Positions 1 to 8,113 of a DNA stretch of 64,000 bases are shown piece after piece (within the stretch, counting starts at the first letter, position 1; each line of letters begins with the position of its first letter). The notes beneath the pieces are model-generated. The model saw only the letters and a program-made list of their open reading frames with translations, was not told the origin of the DNA and did not search any database. The position numbers and the translations under genes were made by a program. Source of the DNA: G020348385 sp964410125 (GTDB taxonomy: Bacteria; Acidobacteriota; Aminicenantia; Aminicenantales; Aminicenantaceae); the NCBI GenBank assembly GCA_964410125.1, contig CAYPGQ010000002.1, forward strand, positions 55,846 to 119,845. Direction: 5' to 3'.

Positions 1-339
1 GCCCTCGCTCTGAAAGACGCAGGCATGGAGGTCATCTATACCGGCCTTCACCGGACGATCGAAGAAATCGTGAAAACGGCGCTGGAAGAGGATGTGGATG
101 TGATCGGAATTTCCATTTATTCAGGGGCTCATCTTGCCTTGAGCAAAAAGCTGATGGATCGATTAAAAAACATGGGGCTCGTAGACAAAATGGTCTTGGT
201 CGGCGGAAATATTCCGCAAAAAGATGTCAGTACACTTCAGGAGTATGGAGTCGAAGGAGTCTTCCCTGTGGGAACGAAGCTCGTTGATATCGTAGATTTT
301 ATCAGAAAGAGGATTGACGCGAGAGATGAAAAAAAATAA
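1..339 (+). CDS. Acyl-CoA (methylmalonyl-CoA-type) mutase, cobalamin-binding subunit, 5'-truncated
   Basis: The frame is open from base 1, so the start lies outside the window; 112 residues are visible. They match the second half of the B12-binding Rossmann domain of methylmalonyl-CoA-type mutases: a strand followed by SIYSGAHL, then a VLVGGNIP segment and a C-terminal VFPVGTKL segment. The DxHxxG cobalt-ligand motif would lie upstream and is not visible. The gene overlaps the start of the mutase large subunit by 14 bases, so the two are probably co-translated as a split mutase, as in many archaeal and anaerobe enzymes. The substrate cannot be read from this part. Confidence 0.85.
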   Translation, partial: ALALKDAGMEVIYTGLHRTIEEIVKTALEEDVDVIGISIYSGAHLALSKKLMDRLKNMGLVDKMVLVGGNIPQKDVSTLQEYGVEGVFPVGTKLVDIVDFIRKRIDARDEKK

Positions 340-1936
340 CTCCGAAGAGCAGAAAACAGTTGTTCTTGAATCCGGGATCGAGGTAAAACCAGTCTACGGT
401 CCTGAAGATACAAAGGGCCTGAACTTCGATGAAAAAATCGGTCATCCCGGCGAATATCCGTTTACGAGAGGAATTCATCCCTTTATGTACAGAAAGCGTC
501 CCTGGACCATGCGTCAGTATTCCGGTTTCGGAACCTCGAGAGAAACAAACGAAAGGTTTAAATGGCTCCTGGATCAGGGGCAAACAGCACTCAATGTCGC
601 TTTTGATCTGCCCACACAACTGGGACTGGATTCGGATGATCCGTTTGCAGGGGAGGAAGTGGGCAGAGTCGGCATGGCTATCGATACGCTGGAAGATTTG
701 GAGGAGGCTTTTGTCGATATCCCAATAGATAAAATCAGCACGGCATTGACAATCAACCCGGTCGCTTCTGTGTTGTTGGCCATGTATCTTGTGGTCGCCG
801 AGAAACAAGGGATCCCTTGGGATCAAGTCAGAGGCACGACTCAGAATGATATATTGAAAGAGTATATCGGGAGAGGGACGTGGATTTTTCCCGTGGAGCC
901 ATCGATCCGCTTGATCGGCGACATGGTGGAGTTTTGCTCTCAAACCGTTCCCAAGTTCAATCCATTCAGCGTTTGCGGCTATCATATCCGAGAATCGGGA
1001 GCGACCCCGATCCAGGAAATGGCTTATGCCTTCGAAATCGCTATTACTTACATACAGGAAGTGCTGAGTCGAGGATTGAAGATCGATGATTTTGCCGGAA
1101 GGATTGCCTTCAACTTCGATATTCACGGAAACCTATGGGAACAAGTGGCCAAATTCAGGGCAGGTAGAAGGCTCTGGGCAAAAATCGTAAAAGAAAGATT
1201 CGGAGCTAAAAATCCCCGATCGATGACATTGAGAATGATTGCTGGCGGCGGCGGCGGCGGGCTCACCGTGCAGCAGCCAGAAAACAATATCGTTCGGGGC
1301 GCCTATTATGCTCTGATCTCTGCCCTATCGGGAACCCAGACGATGGCTCTCTGTTCCTATGATGAGGCATATACCATTCCTTCGAAAAAGGCCGCCTTGA
1401 TAAGTTTAAGAACCATGCAAATCCTGGCAGATGAGATGGGGCTTAAAGATACGGTCGATCCCTTGGGAGGTTCTTATTATATCGAGTGGCTGACAGAAAA
1501 AATGGAAAGCAAAATCGTGGAAAACATGAAAATAGTGGAAGACATCGGGGGAATGATTAAAGCCGTGAAGGAAGGGCACATACAAAGAGAAGTAAGTCAC
1601 CAGGCCTACTTGAGAGAGAAAAAGATCCAATCGGGAGAAATAAAAAAAATCGGCGTGAACAAGTATGTCATGGCAGATAAGCGGACAGATATCGAATTTC
1701 ATCCGTTTAACTCAAACGTTGCTGAAGAGCAAAAGAAAAAATTGGAGCGGCTAAAAACCAGAAGAGATAATGCCGGTGTCGAAGAGGCTTTGAGCGGATT
1801 GAAAGAGGCGGCTCAGACAGATGAGAATGTGATGCCGCATATGTTAAAAGCGGTCAAAAAATATGCCACTCTGGGTGAGATTACCAAAGTATTAAAAGAA
1901 GTTTTTGGCGAATTCAAGGAACCCGTTGGGCTATGA
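326..1936 (+). CDS. Acyl-CoA mutase large subunit, non-canonical (methylmalonyl-CoA mutase family)
   Basis: This is the TIM-barrel catalytic subunit of a coenzyme B12-dependent mutase, 536 residues from the ATG at 326. A TTG at 314 is also in frame, but the AGAGGA at 308-313 serves the ATG better. Family motifs are clear: RPWTMRQYSGFG near residue 65, VAFDLPTQLGLDSDDP, QNDILKEY and GYHIRESGAT. Tyr65 and Arg183 sit where methylmalonyl-CoA mutases carry their Tyr/Arg substrate pair. The region normally reading RxHxQTSG is instead RMIAGGGGGG (Gly307-312), and the usual HTNS is ALCS (Cys343), so pocket residues His, Gln and the adenosyl-binding Asn are replaced. It overlaps hyuA by 4 bases. I infer a mutase subfamily with an unknown substrate; alignments are from memory. 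Confidence 0.85.
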   Translation: MKKNNSEEQKTVVLESGIEVKPVYGPEDTKGLNFDEKIGHPGEYPFTRGIHPFMYRKRPWTMRQYSGFGTSRETNERFKWLLDQGQTALNVAFDLPTQLGLDSDDPFAGEEVGRVGMAIDTLEDLEEAFVDIPIDKISTALTINPVASVLLAMYLVVAEKQGIPWDQVRGTTQNDILKEYIGRGTWIFPVEPSIRLIGDMVEFCSQTVPKFNPFSVCGYHIRESGATPIQEMAYAFEIAITYIQEVLSRGLKIDDFAGRIAFNFDIHGNLWEQVAKFRAGRRLWAKIVKERFGAKNPRSMTLRMIAGGGGGGLTVQQPENNIVRGAYYALISALSGTQTMALCSYDEAYTIPSKKAALISLRTMQILADEMGLKDTVDPLGGSYYIEWLTEKMESKIVENMKIVEDIGGMIKAVKEGHIQREVSHQAYLREKKIQSGEIKKIGVNKYVMADKRTDIEFHPFNSNVAEEQKKKLERLKTRRDNAGVEEALSGLKEAAQTDENVMPHMLKAVKKYATLGEITKVLKEVFGEFKEPVGL

Positions 1937-4059
1937 CTGAATACAAGATAGGCACCGATGTCGGGGGAACTTTCACTGATTTTTTACTCACTTCCCAGGA
2001 TGGGGCCTCCGAGATTTACAAAGTATTATCCACGCCTGAAGACCCTTCCTCGGGATTGCTGAACGGTCTTTCGGAAATGGCAGAGGCTCATAATGTCCCT
2101 TTGCGGGAATTCATCAAAAAAGTCACGACGATAGTGCATGGAACGACTGTAACCACCAATGCTGTCTTAACCAGGAAAGGAGCAAAAACCGGACTTTTGA
2201 CGACAAAGGGTCTAAGAGATGCGCTCGAGATGAGAAGAGGAATAAGAGAAAAACAATATGATAACAGATACACAAATGTCCAACCCCTGGTCCCGAGATA
2301 CTTGAGGTATCCCGTAGAGGAAAGGCTTGACTATAAGGGCGACATCATCACGGTATTGAATGATAAGGATGTTTTAAATGGAATAACTCTATTTAAAAAC
2401 GAGGATGTAGAAGCCATTGCGGTCTGTTTCATGAACTCTTTTGCCAACGAAACCCACGAATCCAGAGCAGCGGAAATCATCAAACAGGAATTGGGGATGG
2501 ATGATGCGAGCCCTTATCTGACGGTTTCGTCCGCATTTTTGCCGAGCATCAGATTCTACGATCGTGTATCGACGACCGTTTTGAATTCTTATGTCGGGCC
2601 CATCCTCAGCCGCTATCTGAAAAGTCTTGTTCGCAAATTGGAAGATATCGGATTTGAGGGGATTCTTCTCATCATGCAATCCAACGGAGGAGTTGTTTCC
2701 CCAAAAATAGCCATCGATAATGCGGCCGTAACACTCCTATCGGGTCCGGCAGCAGGCCCGGTTGCCGGAATAGAGTATGCCTCTGTGCAGGGATACCAAG
2801 ACTGCATTACCATCGACATGGGGGGCACGAGTTTTGACGCGGCTTTGATAAAGGATAAAACGCCTTTGGTCACAACAGAGGGAGAAATCGACCGGTTGAG
2901 GATCGCTCTCCCGATGCTGGGTATCGTGACCATCGGTGCGGGAGGCGGCAGTATCGGCTGGGTCGATGAGGGTGGACTTCTGCGAATGGGACCTCAGAGT
3001 GCCGGGTCGAATCCTGGGCCTGCGTGTTATGGTTTGGGAGGAGAATTGCCGGCTTGCACGGATGCCGACTTGATCCTCGGATATCTGAACAAAGATTTTT
3101 TTGCCGGGGGAAAAATGCCCCTTAGCTTCGAAAAGGCAGAAAAGGCCATCAAGGAAAAAATTGCTGACCCGCTGGGTATGGACGTGGAACAAGCTGCTGC
3201 GGGGATGTATCGTGTCATAAACGTCAATATGGCTACAGGCGTCCGTGAAGTCAGCGTGAAGCGGGGTCATGATCCCAGAGAATTTCCTCTTATCGTTGCG
3301 GGCGGGGCAGGTCCGGTTCATGCCTGCATGATCGGTCTGGAGCTGGAGATTCCGGTTATGATCATCCCCAAAGAATCGTCGATATTTTGTGCGGCCGGCA
3401 TGTTGATTTCCGATTTGAAACACAATTTTGTCAGGACGTATTCCACGCATCTTGAGGAAATGGAAACACAGAAGTTTCAATCTCTGTTTTGCGATATGGA
3501 GGATGAAGCGAAAAAACTTTTAAAATCAGAACGGATCCCGGAAAACGCCATCCAACACATCTATTCTGTGGATCTGAGGTATGTCAAACAATACCATGAA
3601 GTCAATGTGGGAATCACCAGGAAGGATATCGAAGACGGAAATATCGAACGCATAGCAAACCAATTCCATCCGGAACACAATAGGCTTTATGGATATTCTT
3701 TAGAAGAACAGGAAACACCTATCGAGCTGATTAACCTGAGGCTTTTGAGCGTGGGGAAGACAGTCAAACCAAAATTCAGTGAGGAAGAGTTTGTAGGAAC
3801 AGATTCGTCCAATGCGTTTAAACAGAACCGCATGATATATTTTCCGCTGGAGGAAACTTTTGCGGAGGTTCCTGTTTATGATGGACATAAAATGATGTGC
3901 GGGAATCGGGTGGAGGGTCCGGCCGTGATCGAGCAGGTGAATACAACGACTTTTGTTACACCCGAGTACAATGTTTTGTGCGATCAATATGGGAGTTATA
4001 CGGTGTATTTAAAAGAGAAGGAAAAGGAAATTCAAAAAAAACTCGGGATGAGTTCCTAA
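1933..4059 (+). CDS. Hydantoinase/oxoprolinase A family protein (HyuA-like)
   Basis: This 708-residue protein has the HyuA architecture: an N-terminal ATP-binding domain (GTDVGGTFTDF, residues about 5-15, and HGTTVTTNA), the central hydantoinase A domain with IDMGGTSFDAAL, and GAGGGSIGW and GSNPGPACYG segments. HyuA proteins are ATP-dependent subunits of N-methylhydantoinases, 5-oxoprolinases and the acetone/acetophenone carboxylases. They work as a pair with HyuB, which follows one base downstream. The ATGA overlap with the mutase gene argues for a shared job. Length and motifs do not separate carboxylase from hydantoinase; the acyl-CoA mutase context favours a carboxylation or activation step, but that is inference. 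Confidence 0.85.
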   Translation: MTEYKIGTDVGGTFTDFLLTSQDGASEIYKVLSTPEDPSSGLLNGLSEMAEAHNVPLREFIKKVTTIVHGTTVTTNAVLTRKGAKTGLLTTKGLRDALEMRRGIREKQYDNRYTNVQPLVPRYLRYPVEERLDYKGDIITVLNDKDVLNGITLFKNEDVEAIAVCFMNSFANETHESRAAEIIKQELGMDDASPYLTVSSAFLPSIRFYDRVSTTVLNSYVGPILSRYLKSLVRKLEDIGFEGILLIMQSNGGVVSPKIAIDNAAVTLLSGPAAGPVAGIEYASVQGYQDCITIDMGGTSFDAALIKDKTPLVTTEGEIDRLRIALPMLGIVTIGAGGGSIGWVDEGGLLRMGPQSAGSNPGPACYGLGGELPACTDADLILGYLNKDFFAGGKMPLSFEKAEKAIKEKIADPLGMDVEQAAAGMYRVINVNMATGVREVSVKRGHDPREFPLIVAGGAGPVHACMIGLELEIPVMIIPKESSIFCAAGMLISDLKHNFVRTYSTHLEEMETQKFQSLFCDMEDEAKKLLKSERIPENAIQHIYSVDLRYVKQYHEVNVGITRKDIEDGNIERIANQFHPEHNRLYGYSLEEQETPIELINLRLLSVGKTVKPKFSEEEFVGTDSSNAFKQNRMIYFPLEETFAEVPVYDGHKMMCGNRVEGPAVIEQVNTTTFVTPEYNVLCDQYGSYTVYLKEKEKEIQKKLGMSS

Positions 4060-4060
4060 G

Positions 4061-5797
4061 ATGAAGGTTGACAAAATACTGGCATCCGTTTTTCAGAGAA
4101 GGTTCAAGTCGATAACCGAAGAAATGAGCATCGTTCTGACAAAGACGACCCGTTCGCCCATTCTTTGCGAAGCGAAAGATTTTGTAACCGGACTTTACGA
4201 CGGACAAGGGAAAATGCTCGAGCAGACCGAGAACCTTCCCATTCTTTCCTTTTCCCTCGGACCTGTTTGTGAATACATCGTCGATTACTTCGGCGCTGAA
4301 ATCTACCCCGGGGATGTCATATTCCATAATGATGTCTTCTCGATGGGGAACCAGAACAACGATGTTGCCGTCTATAAGCCGATATTTTTTAAAGATGAGC
4401 TCATAGCCTGGGCGGCTGCCAAAGGGCATCAGGCAGATGTGGGAGGTGCTGTGCCAGGAGGTTACAATCCCAAGGCGACCGAGGTTTTCCAAGAGAGCAT
4501 CCGAATTCCCCCTGTTAAGGTTTATGAACGGGGAAAATTGCGGAAGGACGTCTGGGATCTTATTTTCGCCAATATCCGGTTTGATATCGTGGCAGCCGAC
4601 ATGAGGGCGCAGATCGGTTCGTGTGTTGTGGGCGAAAGAGGGATTTTGAAGCTGGCCGACAAATACGGATTAGATGTTTTTGAGTCGCATAAAGAGTATC
4701 TGTTCGATTCAACTGAAAAAATGATGCGGGCTGAAATCAGAACCATACCCAGTGGGGTATATGATGGCGAGGCGACCGTTTATTACGACGGACGGACGCC
4801 TGGCTCCAAATACAAGATAAGAGTAAAAATAACAGTGAAGGATGAGGAAATCATCTTTGATTATTCTGACACAGACCCTCAGACAGATGGATTTGTTAAC
4901 GGAACCTATACCTCCTCGGCGAGCGCCACACTTTTAACCTTTCTTCAGATGGTGAATCCCGACATGCCTCATAACGATGGGATGGTAAGGCCGGTCAAAA
5001 TCATCATCCCCGAAGGCACGATCCTGAATGCTCGGTATCCTGCAGCGACGACCTTTGGAAATCATCTTTGTCCCCCCAACGCAGATGCGATTATTCGTGC
5101 ATTATCTCAGGCGATTCCCAAAAGGGTTACCGCCGGATGGAACCAACTTCTCTGCTATCTGACCAGTGGTTATGATGTCCGGAAAAAAAATAGCTATGTC
5201 GATATTGGATTTATAGGATTGAAGGGGGGATCGGGAGCCACTCATGGGGTGGATGGCTATGACCATATCGGAATGATCGATGCTTCAGGAGGAGTGCTTG
5301 ACCAGGATTATGAGATGTTCGAACAACAAACACCCCATCTTTTGCTCAAACATGAGTATTGGCCTGATTCAGCAGGGGCCGGTCAGTGGAGAGGGGGGCT
5401 TGGAGTGGAAACCCGATTCAAGATCGGGGGAGAGAATACCAAAATCGTAACTTTTGGGGATGGAGATGTCGAGCCCGCTTTTGGATTGTTTGCCGGAGAG
5501 AACGCCACTTTGAATAAGATCGAGCTTCAATATCCGGACGGCGAAATCTATAAAACCACAAGCAAGGATCTGGTCGAAGATGTTACTTCTGGAACCGTTC
5601 TGTTTCAACAAGCTGGAGGCGGAGGAGGATATGGCGATCCATTTCTCAGAGAGCCTGAGTTGGTAGCCAGAGAAGTGAAAAATGGAATCATATCTTTAAA
5701 TAACGCAAAGGAGTTGTACGGGGTTGTACTCCATCCGGATACATTGGAACTGGATAAAGCTGAAACGGGGAAAACGAGAAGAAAAAAAACTATTTAA
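4061..5797 (+). CDS. Hydantoinase/oxoprolinase B family protein (HyuB-like)
   Basis: A 578-residue protein matching the HyuB family along its length: an N-terminal SITEEMSIVLTKTTRSP segment, GDVIFHNDVFSMG, AAAKGHQADVGGAVPGG, and a glycine-rich C-terminal GGGGGYGDPFLREPE motif typical of the family. It partners with HyuA in ATP-dependent amide hydrolysis or in ketone carboxylation. It starts one base after the hyuA stop. The 3' end overlaps the convergent small gene by 8 bases. It may be an acetone-carboxylase-like alpha subunit, but no gamma subunit is visible, which leaves hydantoinase or oxoprolinase chemistry open. Confidence 0.85.
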   Translation: MKVDKILASVFQRRFKSITEEMSIVLTKTTRSPILCEAKDFVTGLYDGQGKMLEQTENLPILSFSLGPVCEYIVDYFGAEIYPGDVIFHNDVFSMGNQNNDVAVYKPIFFKDELIAWAAAKGHQADVGGAVPGGYNPKATEVFQESIRIPPVKVYERGKLRKDVWDLIFANIRFDIVAADMRAQIGSCVVGERGILKLADKYGLDVFESHKEYLFDSTEKMMRAEIRTIPSGVYDGEATVYYDGRTPGSKYKIRVKITVKDEEIIFDYSDTDPQTDGFVNGTYTSSASATLLTFLQMVNPDMPHNDGMVRPVKIIIPEGTILNARYPAATTFGNHLCPPNADAIIRALSQAIPKRVTAGWNQLLCYLTSGYDVRKKNSYVDIGFIGLKGGSGATHGVDGYDHIGMIDASGGVLDQDYEMFEQQTPHLLLKHEYWPDSAGAGQWRGGLGVETRFKIGGENTKIVTFGDGDVEPAFGLFAGENATLNKIELQYPDGEIYKTTSKDLVEDVTSGTVLFQQAGGGGGYGDPFLREPELVAREVKNGIISLNNAKELYGVVLHPDTLELDKAETGKTRRKKTI

Positions 5798-6149
5798 CCC
5801 GGTGGAACCACATCAGAGGCAGCCAGAGCTGATGCCCGTAAGGAATCTTTTTATGATTGACAAGGACTTCGGTATTCTCCCATTCATGGACAAGGTTGAA
5901 CAGTCGAAATAGTTCTTCCACTTCTGCGGGTGTATAAGTGGCGGAATGCCGGACCCACTCACCGTCACCTTCTTCTTGATATGTCGGATTTCTTTTGGCA
6001 AGATCCACAGCCTTTTCATAGTTGGGGGAGATTCTGTGGCCGAATTCCAACGTGATTTTGAATGTTTTGGCCTGCGTGCTCGGATGCAGAATGCTGTCCA
6101 ATTTTTCTTCTCCTGCAACGTCGATTTTTACAGGTTTTTTCTCCGTCAT
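5790..6149 (-). CDS. Hypothetical protein, 119 residues
   Basis: I do not recognise a family. The protein is soluble-looking, with mixed charge, no signal peptide and no membrane segment. It has an ATYTPAEVEELFRLFNLVHE stretch that looks helical and a Trp/His-rich C-terminus. A near-consensus promoter (TTGACA, 17-base spacer, TATAAA) lies just upstream on the same strand, which is the best evidence that it is expressed. It converges on hyuB with an 8-base overlap and stands alone as a transcription unit. Confidence 0.6.
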   Translation of the reverse strand: MTEKKPVKIDVAGEEKLDSILHPSTQAKTFKITLEFGHRISPNYEKAVDLAKRNPTYQEEGDGEWVRHSATYTPAEVEELFRLFNLVHEWENTEVLVNHKKIPYGHQLWLPLMWFHRVK

Positions 6150-6171
6150 TCAAGTCCGCCTTGTCTTGTTG

Positions 6172-6200
6172 TTTATAAGACAACGCTTCCCGTTTGTCAA
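6172..6200 (-). promoter_or_regulatory. Predicted sigma-70-type promoter for the 119-residue gene
   Basis: Read on the minus strand there is TTGACA (6195-6200), a 17-base spacer, then TATAAA (6172-6177). The start codon is 23 bases further on at 6149. A repeat-family end (CCTGGATTATTCAT) begins at 6201, directly against the -35 box, so the element has landed right at the promoter edge. Confidence 0.65.
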
Positions 6201-6214
6201 CCTGGATTATTCAT
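6201..6214. repeat. Solo end of the CCTGRATTATT repeat family
   Basis: CCTGGATTATTCAT matches the terminal sequence of the dispersed repeat elsewhere in the window (for example at 29979 and 53823). No matching opposite end is found nearby. The next inverted end is at about 8095-8112, beyond an AT-rich gene pair. The rest of the 6215-6426 gap shows no gene. Confidence 0.55.
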
Positions 6215-6426
6215 ATTTGCCATCAGGCATGTCTGGAGTGCCCTTCTCGGCGGCTGCGGAACTTCTATGATGATCAAACGCAAGTCTTTTTATCTTTCTC
6301 TCTTTTTCTCCCTCAAGTGAGAGTTAAATGCTTTCAAAATGTGAAAGATGTTCTTTCATATTTTTGAAAAATCTAAATAAAAGTTTTCTAAGATTACCGC
6401 CTGCTATTAAGCCGTCAATTTGATTC

Positions 6427-7299
6427 TTAAAACTTTACTCTAATTCCAGCTCTAAAGGAAAAGCCTGAAAGATCTCCTTCAAATTTCCTCACATTTTTAA
6501 TATCTGGATAAGTTGGTTTATCTTTTGCTACATCAATAGTCGGATAATATTTTCCAAAAAACTCAGTTTCATAATACCAAACAGTACCCGAACTTTTATC
6601 AGTATATCCATCTGAATCTGTAATTGTTATATCTCCTTCCCAGTTCTTTAATTTGGTATATCTTCCAGCTCCCTCAACAAAAAATGCGAAATTTTTCGCC
6701 ATATTGTATTCAAATCCAATCCCCCCATGAAATCCAATACCATCATCCTTTGCCTCAATAACATTTTTTGTCCAAAAAGTTTCTTCTATAGCACTTACAT
6801 CCGATCCAAAACCAAAAGTAATGTTCCCAAAATAATAGCCAATTCCTCCATTTAAGAAGATATTTAACCGAGAAGCAATAGGATAAAAGTAATAAGCACT
6901 TAATTTGATTGGAATAACAGTAATCTTGGGTTCTCCAGTGATAGTTACAGTACCTAATGGTTCCATAAAAATTGTCTCACTATCTTTTTTCCTCTGAATA
7001 TATCCAACGCCAAGACCAATCCCGATATTATCAGTTAGATCCACAATAAGCTCACCATCAAAATCCAAACCCCATTTGATTTTTTCCAATGAGCCTTCTT
7101 TTGTAAAACCACTCAACAGATCTGTTAATATTGTATCCAAAGAACTAAGCATTTCATTTATATCTCCTGCTGACATAGTTCCATAACCGCCTGTTAGCTT
7201 TAAGCTAAATTTCTTTTGAGCCTGGCCAATTCCTGTAAGTGAAAATAAGGTCAACATCATTATTGATAAGATAATTGATTTTCTTTTCATTTTATTCAC
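6427..7299 (-). CDS. Outer-membrane beta-barrel protein
   Basis: This 290-residue protein starts with a clear Sec signal peptide (basic start, hydrophobic core, GIGQAQ cleavage region near residue 27). It continues as alternating amphipathic strands with many Gly/Tyr/Phe residues and ends in GIRVKF, the C-terminal aromatic residue expected for Bam-dependent insertion. The length suits an 8-10 strand barrel of the OmpA/OmpW-like type. No peptidoglycan-binding domain is present. Codon use and base composition are visibly AT-richer than the flanking ruv and hyu genes, hinting at a separate origin. The ligand or role is unknown. Confidence 0.7.
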   Translation of the reverse strand: MNKMKRKSIILSIMMLTLFSLTGIGQAQKKFSLKLTGGYGTMSAGDINEMLSSLDTILTDLLSGFTKEGSLEKIKWGLDFDGELIVDLTDNIGIGLGVGYIQRKKDSETIFMEPLGTVTITGEPKITVIPIKLSAYYFYPIASRLNIFLNGGIGYYFGNITFGFGSDVSAIEETFWTKNVIEAKDDGIGFHGGIGFEYNMAKNFAFFVEGAGRYTKLKNWEGDITITDSDGYTDKSSGTVWYYETEFFGKYYPTIDVAKDKPTYPDIKNVRKFEGDLSGFSFRAGIRVKF

Positions 7300-7529
7300 C
7301 CCCTCTTTTATAGATTTTTTGATGTTCTTACGTTTGAGTGTTATTTTTTAACTACTTTTGCTAAAAACTGATCAATTCTTTTTATGCTCTCTTCCCCCTC
7401 AAATAAAGTTTATCTGAATGAAGTATTAATTTCCAGAATAAATAATATACTATACACGTAATATATTTCTCCCTATCTGTCAACTTTTAAAATGATTTTC
7501 GTGAGAAACTCTTATAGTATTGTTCATTC

Positions 7530-7850
7530 TCATTTTTTCTTATACTTCTTTTTAGAATGAAGTACATACCAGTTAGATAGATTGAATCCTCTGCGTTTTA
7601 CTGTAATCCAACCCTCCTCTTCTAAATGTTTTATCCAGTGGATGATTCTCTTCCTTTCGAGTCCAACATCTTTAGCTAATGTCGCTATCGAAACAAAAGT
7701 CTTGGGATTCAGCATAAGCTCCTTCGGATTAGCATAGCTGTGCATGTTTGTTTTTTCCGATGCTGAGTGGTTACTATTTTTCACCATCTCAATAGTCTCT
7801 CTGATCTTTTCGATTTCTTTGGAAATATCTTTCCACTTTTTTTGCTTCAT
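7530..7850 (-). CDS. Small winged-helix/HTH DNA-binding protein
   Basis: 106 residues with an N-terminal helical, charged region and a C-terminal helix-turn-helix: FVSIATLAKDVGLERKRIIH is a typical turn-containing recognition unit, followed by a WITVKRRGF wing. The very basic tail (KKKYKKK) fits nucleic-acid binding. GAGGAG lies nine bases before the ATG. It lies upstream of the barrel gene on the same strand with a 230-base gap that shows no gene. It may regulate its neighbour or be a relic of a mobile element. A marked family match is not visible. Confidence 0.5.
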   Translation of the reverse strand: MKQKKWKDISKEIEKIRETIEMVKNSNHSASEKTNMHSYANPKELMLNPKTFVSIATLAKDVGLERKRIIHWIKHLEEEGWITVKRRGFNLSNWYVLHSKKKYKKK

Positions 7851-8035
7851 TTTTTATGCTCCTCAATTTTGCTGCTGCCCATACTCTGCTTCCAGTAAGG
7901 GCATAAGGTAGATTCTGGATGAAAGCTTTCCCCTGTTTGGCCTCGACATATCTAATATGTTTCGGATGATCTCTTTTATTCAGTTTTTTCTTTAATTGTG
8001 TCGTATACGGAGGTATACCTGATAGCGAATAATCC

Positions 8036-8112
8036 TGTCGATTGACCAACACAAAATGGAGATGATCTATAAAAATGAAGAATGGAATCGACAATTTTTA
8101 TAAATAGTCCAG
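8036..8112. repeat. Decayed copy or right end of the CCTGRATTATT repeat family
   Basis: The segment ends with TTTTTATAAATAGTCCAG, a near match to the family's right terminus (TTTTTATAAATAATCCAGG). An internal inverted pair TGTCGATT (8036-8043) and AATCGACA (8087-8094) mimics the hairpin arm seen in other copies. It abuts the queA stop codon at 8114. Confidence 0.45.
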
Positions 8113-8113
8113 A

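Noticed and set aside
302..1126. 274-codon minus-strand frame opposite the mutase large subunit
   Set aside because: The mutase frame has clear family motifs across this stretch; the opposite frame has none.
2737..3480. 247-codon minus-strand frame opposite hyuA
   Set aside because: Shadow of a conserved gene; no plausible start signals or family match.
7789..8094. Minus-strand open frame of 101 codons upstream of the HTH gene, containing IDHLHFVLV
   Set aside because: The H-x-H text briefly suggests a Y1/REP transposase, but nothing else in the frame matches. Its 5' part lies in a decayed repeat end, and it overlaps a gene that has a good ribosome-binding site.
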